Assembly: GCF_000090795.2 (NCBI RefSeq)
Contig: NW_003546626.1
Span: 32,657-61,758 of the forward strand
Source: Amphimedon queenslandica
Lineage: Eukaryota; Porifera; Demospongiae; Haplosclerida; Niphatidae
Direction of reading: 5' to 3'
Length of the DNA: 29,102 nt
The translations under genes and the position numbers were made by a program. The notes beneath the pieces were generated by a model that saw only the letters and a list, made by a program, of their open reading frames with translations, made no database searches and was not told where the DNA came from. This document shows positions 10,701 through 22,100 of the stretch, piece by piece. Numbering within the stretch: the first letter of the stretch is position 1; the number at the start of each line of letters is the position of its first letter.

Positions 10701-13700
10701 CAAGTTTCGTAGTGGACTAATCAATGATATATTATATGATCTAAACTTCCTTCTCATACGTGCATGTACATGTACATTATGAAGAAAAGCAATTTTTGCT
10801 CTATATTCCGTGATGATTTAACGTTGGATACTGAGATTCAACTTTTCAATCTGCAAAATTTGTGGAATTTACATGCATTAAGCTGTTACAGTACAAGTGC
10901 TTTATAGTATTATTACAAATTTAATTAAGACAGCATATGCCATTATATCATTTAAAGCTACATAAATTAAGCCTGCCCATTCAGTCCACAGATGGGATGG
11001 TAACAGACACCGCCAATGCCTATGTCTCCACTATATAATAATTATTATCATAATAGTATTATTATTATTATTAGTTTAGTAGTAGCATTGTTTCATAGTA
11101 AGTACTCTAGCTTTGATTACCCAGTAATAACACATTTCCCTTTAACTGACACTATCAACACTTCCTCTCTCACACTTTACATAATGCATACATAGTGTAT
11201 GTATTTTATCACCCTTTATATGTACATCTACAGCATATGTACTTATACATTAATGTAGATACAGTGTGTGTATTTTATCACCAGCTATACATACCTGTAC
11301 CTGTTACTTTACACACCTCATCATTTTTATCATAACTCATATCTACTGGAGTACAGCCTACACTTTTCTCTGAAGTTGATTCAGGCTAAAGCGTGATTAC
11401 TGGGTACTAGTGTTACACTGGAGAACAGAGCGTGATAAATTCCTTTAAATCACAAAACAAATTTAGCTACAATAATAAGTATACTCTACTACATCATGTA
11501 TAGTCTATAATGTATGTGTACTACTGACTGGTGCATCTGTGTCTGTGTGTGTGTGTGTCTGTGGTATTACTTGATAATTGCTTATCCATTGGCAATAATT
11601 GATACTCATTTACTCGCCTTTTCTTTAAAATAATAAACACTATGAAGAATGCTATCTATTCTACACTGATGTACAATGTATGTACATGTACATGTACATG
11701 TATATGCATCACTTTTATGCCTATATATATATGCATTATGCTTTTCTTTACATTATTGTTTCATTTACTGTGCTTTGTTTTACTCTTGTAATTTGAGATT
11801 CTATTCTACACTGATGTACAATGTATCTGCAGGGTATGTACATGTACATGTATATGCGTCACTTGTATGACTAATTGGCTATTATCATTATGTACTCTTT
11901 ACCTTATTGTTTCGTTTTGTTTTACTCGTGTAATTTGAGATTCTATTCCAGGAAATACGTGCATGCTGTAATTATCCCTTTACTTAATTAGACGATTTTT
12001 ACCTCACGTACGTTGCATGTGACATAGATTCCCTCTACACACGCGCGTACACTATCATTCCTCATTGTATTATATAGTATTGAATTGTGTAGTAATATAT
12101 GCTGGTTCTTCTGCTTTGCCCAATGATTGTAATTTGATCCTGTTCTCAGTAAAGTGGCTTCTAGCCCCTTCACTTGTAAAGCTTTTGGTTACACTGGATT
12201 TATACTTTAATTGAATTAAGACTTGTATCTATACTATACCACCCAGTACCACTATATGTATCCATTGGTCAATAAGGTACTCTATACAGTATACTCCCTC
12301 AAGCTGGATTGATTGTGTATTAAGAGTACATATATCTGCAGATGCTGTGTGTATACATGCATGTACATGTATGTACCTCACTATTTGTCCTTAATAATCC
12401 AATTTGTGACCTCTTCATATTTAGCCCCCTCACTACTTGTCCTTTAAGCAGATGTGTCTTCATTTCAGAGCTACTTTTGTAATATATAGGCTTGTCCTAA
12501 TTCTTGTATCAATTAGAAACGTTACAAGGTGCCCTCATGAAGTGGAGTATCTTATACATGTACATTTATGAATGCATGGTTGCTGTGTACTGTATGTTCT
12601 GTGTATTATATTTAACTGTCAATTTTTAACTCAGACACAAATGCATATATATACACTGTATATATTCATTATTATAAGATTTACATGTACATATTTATGT
12701 ACTCATAGAATCTGCACTAAGTTGTTATTGTTTTACATGTATCTTAGTGTTTATTAATTTCCTTGTACTAAGCTGTTTATCTCTTCTCTCTCACTTCCTC
12801 TCAACTTACTGTCCCTTATAGATAATACCTGTTACATATACAGGCATACACGCATGTACATACATGTACATACATGTACATGTTCATAATTATGAACTCA
12901 CATCATCATTTATTCATATTTCATATGTAAATAGACACTAAGTTCCCTTCCCATTGCTCCCCGGCCACCAATACATAACCACACTATCACTGCATTCCTT
13001 TAGTCTGCCATCATTTGTTATATCTCCAGTCATCTTGGACTCTGGATCTTATAAGGATAATTCCTGAAGGCACACATACACATGTTAGGGCTTCTGTCAT
13101 GTGAAATCATATTTTATACAGTAGCCATGTGAACTATAGCTATGTAGTATAGTATGTACAAGCCATGTTTGTGTGTGTGTGTGTGTATGTGTGTTCACTC
13201 CTACTCAATCAGCTTTTGCCCATACATGTCACTGATAGTATCTATTACCAAATTTGGTCATAATGATGCCTTGATCTGGAGAGAGTGAGGGTGAGAGGTA
13301 GAGGGTGTCTTTTGTAGAATGAGATTGCACATCCTGTTGAAGGTTGGTGTTGTATACTTTGGATGTTTCTGATTCTTATGCTTCTCAATTTCTTTTTCCT
13401 TCTCTCTCTCTCTCTCTTTATCATCATATTGAAGGACTCCATTTTCCTCTTCCTAGAACATGTACATGCGTCATAAGCCAGGTCACAGTGTTATTCTCCA
13501 CTGCCTTATATAAATAAATAATTATTCTCTCCAAATTGTAGATTATTATTTTTTGGGTAAGAGCTATGGACATGTAAATGTACATGTATTTTAAAGTATA
13601 CTACTGTATAGCTACTACTCTTCTGTTGTGCATGTACATGTACATGTGCATGTACGATTATACATGTGGATTTGAAATGATGCCTTAATTAATTGTGCAT

Positions 13701-16154
13701 GAATATCTTTATGTATAAACCAATTCATTTGCACTACCTCATTTTCTGGTATTCTCACATGTATTTTTGATGATGTGTTGATAGATGATATTATTGGTAT
13801 GATATATTAGACTAATATTGAATGATTGAATGTTGTGATGTTTGTTGATTGTCAAAGGGTGATTTTATCATTGTTTTATTAATGGAGCATGTCATAGTTG
13901 ATATTAATTGCATTAATTCCTTACATTCATTGATCAAATAACTGTAATACTTGTACTTTATAGTTACATGTATATTTGTATTATGAAATATGCTATTTGT
14001 ATAAGGACTGCAATAGTGTGTGGCTTTTTGAGTAACTTTTAAAATTCTTTAAAAATTCAATTTTAATTGAAATCAGCTCAAACTTGCTACACAACATAAG
14101 AACATGTATATGTATCAGAAAAAATTATAAAAATGGAGAATTCTCTCGTAGCCATTTTTGACAAAGTACCATGGAGTAAGGTTTTCTATAAAGCCCTACT
14201 GAGTAAGCTAGACCCCACACCTCATGAGCTGGAAAAATCTGAGTACTATATCAAAATTATGTGGAAATTAAACCCTGGCGTACATACATGTACATGTACA
14301 AGCATGATTTAAGCCTACAATGACAGGAGTAATTATGAAACACTTGTTTATGACCAGTATTGTTTATTTCACATATCTGAACTTTGTGATTGCTTTGATG
14401 CACACGTACATCATTATAGTGACCTATAGACACAACCATTCACTTTTACTCTCATTTGTTTTTTAACTGACACACACACACACACACACACACACAACCT
14501 CCCCCTATACTGTGTATATGTACATGTACATTATAAATACACTGTACTGTGTATTAAAATAGCAATTAGTAGGCAGATGTGGTGTACCCATCAGTCTTGG
14601 TACATGTAAACTTCCTTTTGTATTAATTCATTTTTGTGGAGGCCACTCACCCCCTCGGGGCATAACTGCCTCCAGCTACAAGTATACACTCTTAGTGTTG
14701 GTGTTGCTATTGAAGCATGTGATTGACCTTGTTATCTTATGAAAAGTTCAGGTCACCTACACATATGTTATTATGTATATAGTTACAAAGTGCAATTATT
14801 GTGTATACACATGGTCTTAGTTGATGATTATAATATTGAAGTTTCTGTTTCCTTATTACTCTCTCTCTCTCTTTCTATCTCTCTCTTCTCTCTGTCTTTC
14901 TCTTCCTCTCTCTCTAAATTCCCCTCTCTCATTGTTTCTCTGTATCCTAGCACTCCATTTCTCAGTCATCCTTATTTCTACTGCATCTATTGTATACTCT
15001 AAGTTCATTAACATGACTCGTATTTCCTTATACAGAATCACTTCAGTACACCAACTGATAGAATCAAGGCTAACCTCCCTCTCTCATCAGAAAGGACTAC
15101 CCTCCCTCTCCCACTTAACTGCTCATTATCATGTCCTCCCTGACCATCATGGGAACCGGTCCCCTCTTGCTGATCCTACACTTAGAGGAATGGTGAGTGG
15201 GGAAGGGAGGGAGGGAGGGAGAGGGAGGGAGAGAGAGGGGGAGAAAGAGAGAGAGAGAGAGAGTTGGGATATAGAGAAAGTGAATAGTATGAAAGAGAGA
15301 GGGGGGGAAGATTCACATTAGCAAAAATAAAGATACTGTCATGTACATGTACGATTGATCATGATAGAATGGGAAGTGAAAAGTGGCAATTGAGATAAAG
15401 AATCACAGACTGCAATTCTATACATGTACAGTTCATGTTAGTCCATGTATACAATATGTATCTTCATGTAGTGTGGGAAAAGTCCAGTTTGTTTGTGTTT
15501 GTGTGTCGGTTACTATGAAATGGCGACATGCTTTTAATTGCTTACTAGAAATATGCTGTCTTTGAAATAATGAGGCTATTTTTACAGACGTAGCCATCAT
15601 TCTCTTATTGGCAGCCAAATGACGTTATTCCCATTATCAAGGTCACATTCACACACATACTTATCCTTAAACAATGAGTTTCAGTTTAACACATTATTAT
15701 GATAATTATATACACACGTACATGTGATTTCCTGTATAGCGCCACAGTGGGTGTGGTTGATAAGTTATAGACCCTACCCACTAATAAAGGTGTTTCTACT
15801 TTCACAACACATGTACACATGTGTATTTTGAGTGATTGGTTCATTTCCTTTCAGTTTAAAAGTGTCATTCATTAATAGTGATTGTGTATATATCAGTTCC
15901 TTGTTTGCTCCCTCCCTGAAGATAAACTTCAACTATAAATAATAACAAAGTATTATTACCTTTAAATGATGAAACTTTTGGGACACCATGAGATTCAATA
16001 CACGTACATCTTGTAGAGGTTTCACAATCAAAGCATGACATGTTCAATCTTGAAGCATATCCTATTGGTTATAGTCTATGATGTACTGAACTACTGATTG
16101 CTTTAAATCATCTTATATTGGCCGTACTAGTAAGATCCATTTGTCTATTGTACA

Positions 16155-16188
<34 letters not shown>

Positions 16189-19100
16189 TCATTTATAATT
16201 ATACTTATATTATTATGTATTATATTGTTTAGTAGCCTCTCTCTCTTTCTTTCAAATGAAAGCCTATTTGTCTCAATTAGGAGCCTAGAGGCTATAAGAA
16301 ATGCATGTACATGTAAGCCTACATCAAGTCTAAAAGATCCCTCATCCTCAAATAGAAGCCAGTCCACTAATGAGAGATTGAAAAATAGTAGCACAGGCTT
16401 CTATGAGTATATACAGTAACATAACTTTTAGTACATACACAGTATGTACATGTATACCCTACTTGGAGGTGAATCCGNNNNNNNNNNNNNNNNNNNNNNN
16501 NNNNNNNNNNNNNNNNNNNNNNNNNNNNNNNNNNNNNNNNNNNNNNNNNNNNNNNNNNNNNNNNNNNNNNNNNNNNNNNNNNNNNNNNNNNNNNNNNNNN
16601 NNNNNNNNNNNNNNNNNNNNNNNNNNNNNNNNNNNNNNNNNNNNNNNNNNNNNNNNNNNNNNNNNNNNNNNNNNNNNNNNNNNNNNNNNNNNNNNNNNNN
16701 NNNNNNNNNNNNNNNNNNNNNNNNNNNNNNNNNNNNNNNNNNNNNNNNNNNNNNNNNNNNNNNNNNNNNNNNNNNNNNNNNNNNNNNNNNNNNNNNNNNN
16801 NNNNNNNNNNNNNNNNNNNNNNNNNNNNNNNNNNNNNNNNNNNNGTGTGTGTGTGCATGTACATGTACATGTATTTCATTTAAAAAGTCCCTTCTCTCAT
16901 ATTTTCAATTCTTATTCCTTTTCTGTGTACATGTAAATGCTTGATATTTTGTCTTTCTCCTTCTTTCTCTCTCCCTCCCTCCCTCTCTCCCTCTCTCTAG
17001 GTATCAGGGTTATCATTGGGGCAGTCGGTTGATGACTTATCAATTGCTTATTTAGCAACTATGCAAGCTCTGGCAGTAAGTTTATCTTAAAACCTCCTCC
17101 CATCCTCTCCTTATTGCAATTCCAGCATATCCCCTAACTATCCATCCACATACAATCTATATTAATGTACATGTACATGTGCTTGTTTTTGCTTTACTCT
17201 TCCTTAATCTATTTCCAGTCTTTTTCCTTCCTCTATCTGTTTACTTTCATCACTCATTAATCTTACCACTCAAGCACTCATTCACTGATACATACAGTAT
17301 GTGTGTGTACATACATTAAGTGCATGTACACATGTACACTATACCTATGGTGGTTAAAGTGGTGATTGTGTACTGTTATTGTATTGTGTACTGTTATTGT
17401 ATTGTGTACTGTTATTGTATTGTGTACTTTTCCTTTCTCTCCCCAGCCTTCCTGCTTTTGGTAGTAAACTCCTCATTATACTTTAGCTCATATATAGCAC
17501 TTGTTGTCTGTAGATTTCTCTCTCCTTTTCCAGACCTCAACTTGTCTACTCATTATGGACTCTCCTAGCTGCTTGTTACTGCTTGAATGCCCTTTTGCCA
17601 TCATGTGCATAACCTGTCTACACATGTGCCTGCACTCACCACCTGTGACACTGCACAATAGACTAACAATTAACTCATCAAGTGTCAAAGGTCAACCAAC
17701 CTCTGACACTGCTGAATGTGGTATTGGTTCTTATGAATTATTGAAAGGAGCTCGTGACATAATTGGACCCTACAATGAGTCCCTCCCTCTGACCTCTATA
17801 GTATTATTATATCCACCTACAATTATGTCATTATAAACATATTTATTCATAATACCTTTATATGTACATGCGCAATGTATTTGTGTGTTCTACATTCATG
17901 ATTACAGTTCCCTTTATTCTCTCTCTTCTCAGTCTTCATTCTCTCTATTGATATCTTACTTTCTCTTCCTTTCTCCTATGCATGTACTTATATAGACAGA
18001 CAAATACATCTATTGCATGACATTATAATAACTGAAATTCATGAGCCTGACTTCCTTTAGTTCCAGGAAAGTATATCCATCAATCCTAAGCTTGCCTGGT
18101 TGTGTAATCCAATTATAATTAGAGCACGTACTTCATTATGTGTCTATTATTAAATTTGTCTTACATAGTGGAATATATATTGCCTGTCTGGTATACTTCC
18201 TTTTCTTTACCATAGCAGTGAATGAGTGAATGGTATATACGTGCAGTGTCTAGTGTAGTGTATACTTCTGAGTCTAGTGTGTGGTATGTATTATGTACAT
18301 ATGTACATCTGTTCTTATCATTTCTCTGAGTCTGTTTCTAATGGTTGTGTCTGACTTGTATTTGGCTGTGTCTATCAGGAACTGTGTGTGTGTAGTTGTA
18401 TGTCTAAAAGACGATCTCTTCTCCCTTGATATGCTGATAAATATAGACCTTTGGGAGCTGAAAATGAATGATGACAAGAGAGAGGTCTGGTTAAAAACTT
18501 TAAATAAGTTTTGTTTTTAGTGAAGCGTTGATGTGCTAACGTACAGAAAGCAACCTCTGTTTAATAGTATAGAATCTACTTCACATGTACACATGCAACT
18601 ACTCACGCATCTACAATGTACATGTATGTATACATCCAGCAATGAAGTGAACAAACCTAACCAATAAAGCCAATTTTATATACATGTGTGTATGTACATG
18701 CATCGCCTGTACATAAAAACCTCATTTTGATTCATAGGCTTTCTTCATTGGATCCTTATTAAATCTTATGGCGGCCTCTCAATAATTACTGTCACTTCCA
18801 TACAAATACAATGTAGATTCTTGATTTATCTGACGTCATTTTCTCTATCTATTCTCTCTTGCTTCCTCTCTGATATGATATAGTTACAATGCTTCTTATA
18901 TTGTCACCATATTACAGTTCCACTCAATACTGTATACAATATAGCTCTTTGTGTGTGTGTGTGTGTGTATTGTAATATAATTTATAATTTATTATTATTA
19001 TTATTATTAAGACTGTGGCTCGCCTCCTGCATTTCTAGACAATTAACATCATCGAGTGTTGTCTGATTGTGGTGTGTGTATAATAAATAGGAATATTCAT

Positions 19101-22100
19101 ACATAATTAGCAGATTACTACTGGATATACACACCTCTATTGTTATATGGTCTGTTTCCTCATGTCTGGAATCATGATATCATTCTTATTATTATTATAA
19201 AGGTCCTGCATGCATCCTTGTATTAAATGTTAAGCATGTATCTTATTGGCTGTACGGCCCAAGGAATGGGCCACACATAAACATTGTCTGCAATGTGAAA
19301 TTACATACACCCGGAGTGCATGTATATTATGTACTTGTGTTAAGTATACTGGAGCAATCTTACAAACGACACAAAACAATTTTTGCCCTATTTTTTAGCT
19401 GAGAGCCTACCTGTTCCTGCTACTAATGTAAGAGCTACTCCAGGATCAACTACTGCTGCTATATCATTCATAATACCTAACATTGCCTATACACCTGAAA
19501 CCTACAGTGTTAAGTATACTGGAGCAATCTCACAAACAACACAAGCAACTCTATCATAAGAATGAGCTCCAGCAACATTAGTACTATTAATGAAGAATTT
19601 ACAATCATGTTGACTGGCCTTGAGGAAGATAACACTTGTACATATACAGTTGATTCTACCAATTGTCTTGGTACATGTACAAAGCATGCATGCATACATG
19701 TGAAATGACGTACATGTACATGTACTAGCTGTACTGCCTGTACATGCATTGTATGATATGTATTATACATGTACACGAACAGTCCCTTACCGAATGCACA
19801 CATGTACATGTACATGTATACTCATTTACATGTATTTTAAAAGCGGATGTGTACATGTATACTTTACTCATTACATGTTTTAAGTATTATTTTTTTGTAC
19901 ATGTACATGTATCTTAAACAAGTGGGGGACGATGTGAACCATCTTTTACAATTTGTGATCAACGTTTTAGACTGTTGGTGTTTCCACAGTGAGTGCATGT
20001 GTGCTTGCATGCAGTGTTATATTATTGTTTATTATTATGTAATGACACATGCATTTATATATCATTATCGTTTGTTTATACACAGCTATACATGGAGCTA
20101 CATTTTATGTAATAAATCATGATCTATCATGCCCCCATCACTTAGATATTGTGTAACTAACTATCAGCCTACTATTAAATTATTACATATGATCATGAGA
20201 TAATGTACATATACTTATATCATTCCTGCTTTAATAATGTATTTCATTCATTCATTCATTGACACGTGAGGCATATCTTAATGCAATGGTCACTGAGTTC
20301 ATTTTCCCGTTATCCTCAGTTCCTCACCATTCTCTGCATGATTTACACATTTTGTTTGTTTTTTGTTTCCTTTGGTGAGTCTGGTTTTGGGATTGAATAA
20401 TGATGTAGTATCTAAAGGGTATTGCTTGTAATAGATAAATGTACACACGTGTGCTTATAAACTGTGGCCCACATGTGTTTGGTACCTTTTCACAGTCACA
20501 CCTGTTCTTTCCTTTCTTGCTAATACTCGATATAACACTACCACATGTTGTGTGTGTTTATCACATATGTCTCAAATGTACCTTCACAATTGCAATTGCA
20601 TAATTTAAGACATCCTCTCTTTCTTTCTCTTCTCTCTGTCTGTCTCTCTCCCTGTCTCTCTCTTTTTTTCTCTCCCTCCCTCCCTCCCTCTCTCCCTCTC
20701 TCTCTCCCCCCCTCTCTCTCTCTCTTTCTCTTTCTCTCCAGTACAACACAAAACACATTATAGAAGCAGCTGAAACTTCTTCCGAAGAAACCCAAAAAGA
20801 AGGAAAGGGAAAAGGCAGGGAAGGAACAGTGAAAGTTTTATTTATATGTGGTGGACTTTCCAGTAATCCCATCTTCCTTCATACACAGTCTGATATCACA
20901 GGTAAGGGACTGAGCATCACTCAGTCAGATCCCTACAACACAAAGCTCTGATTTAACACTTTATACAGGAAATATCCACATTCCCTGTTGCATCCTAGAA
21001 GTAACACAAATGGGCACAGTCTGTGTATAAACATTGGCCAAAGGAAAGGTGTATTTTACATTAGCAGGAAACCCAAAGAGCTTAATTGATTTACATCTAT
21101 TGCATATACTCAATGTCAGTGGTATTACCTTGTAAAATGGCAGCTGCTCCTTATTCTGAGTATAAGTCAATTCTCCTTTTTCATTTATCTTTTCATCCTT
21201 TCATTAGTGGCTTAAGGTGACCTTTCTATAAAGGGGATCTTAATCACTCACTGACTGTTGCATTGTTATTGAAAAGCTAGTCTCTGTTTTTATTTGCTTC
21301 ATGTTCCTGTTGCTGTTACGACTTCCACTTATGCCTCTCTTATCAATATTTTTTGTTATTCTAACCTCCTTTCTTGTGACATGTGGCCTGCCGTGATGCT
21401 ATTCTGAGTTACCCTTTGATCCAAGCTTGTTTTACAATGATTATGTTAGTGACAGTCAGTCTGCTTGTTTGATGCATTATGCTTAAGATATGAGTGATGA
21501 TGTAGACCCTTGTGCATGCTTTCATCTTTTATAAGGTATAGCCCAGTGTGTAGCCTCCTGTTTTTCTTATCTTTGTGATGTGAGGAATATGAGATAAGTA
21601 CTTTATAGTACCAGGAGTCATAACATGTACATGTACTTAAATGGTATGATTTTTGTGAAATGTAAAGATAAAAGAGAGAGTATTTACTATAAACCTTGTG
21701 CCTCTGTGTGTGTGTGTATGTGTGTACATGTGAACCGTATGATTGTTTGTGTATATTCCTTGATGAATCACTTCATGTGTGTGAATGTGCAAGTGTGTGT
21801 GTGTTTTTGCTCATTGTGTCTTTTTGGCTGTTGATAATTCTTAGTGACGTTTCATTTGCATACAATTTTATTAATTTGGCATTATTTTGTTCATTTATAT
21901 ATATATATATATATTATTATTAATACCATTGTTATTATTATTATTTACTATGCTAATACATGTCTGTCCATCCTGTAGGAAGTCTAGTTACTGACATTAT
22001 GTCTATTGTATACTTCCAATTGCTATATTTAGTCAAACCTCACAAACCTCAATAGCTCCTATAGATCTAATCTCATACATAGTACACAATATATCTCTAG

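Larger units (their letters stand above)
9401..15035 (+). other. FGGY: Long FGGY intron b-c
   Basis: This is the largest intron in the window, 5635 bp. I see no exon of another gene on either strand. It holds a tandem duplication at 11656-11945, scattered ACATGT arrays, microsatellites (13169-13186 GT, 14471-14496 CA, 14859-14915 CT), a repeat family B copy at 14022-14170 and a small GC-rich hairpin at 14638-14673. Confidence 0.85.
15193..17000 (+). other. FGGY: FGGY intron c-d, contains assembly gap
   Basis: This intron is 1808 bp as assembled. It begins with a GA-rich microsatellite (about 15197-15305), has a GT run at 16158-16186, and includes the gap of Ns. It ends in a CT tract before the 17001 acceptor. 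No exon is seen, and the flanking FGGY exons are contiguous in the protein. Confidence 0.85.
199..19820. repeat. Dispersed palindromic (ACATGT)n motif
   Basis: The self-complementary hexamer ACATGT, as short runs of ACATGTACATGT, recurs dozens of times between the ends given. Clear clusters are near 199-228, 459-476, 1018-1046, 1818-1835, 2118-2138, 2290-2312, 3205-3229, 6358-6375, 6418-6431, 7290-7310, 8300-8318, 11690-11704, 13630-13652, 16857-16873 and 19800-19820. It is dense in the FGGY introns and upstream DNA. It is almost absent from 23.1 kb onward, through Jun, the following intergenic DNA and MED26. Each run can fold on itself because it is its own reverse complement. Function is unknown. 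Confidence 0.85.
17076..20741 (+). other. FGGY: FGGY intron d-e
   Basis: This intron is 3666 bp. It contains an 18-bp tandem repeat, a perfect CRE octamer, GT and ATT microsatellites, a broken fibronectin III exon and dense ACATGT arrays near 19.7-19.9 kb. It ends in a long CT tract. Open frames at 17501-17836 did not resemble a protein family known to me. Confidence 0.85.

Noticed and set aside
16367..16944. Open frames spanning the N gap
   Set aside because: Most residues are undefined; they exist only because N codons are not stops.
17501..17836. 111-aa frame in FGGY intron d-e with CTTTTCCAG acceptor
   Set aside because: Length is notable, but I see no domain, and insertion here would break the contiguous FGGY alignment between exons d and e.
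20538..20872. Minus-strand Arg/Glu-rich frames
   Set aside because: They are the complement of the CT tract and of FGGY exon e, with charged low complexity only.
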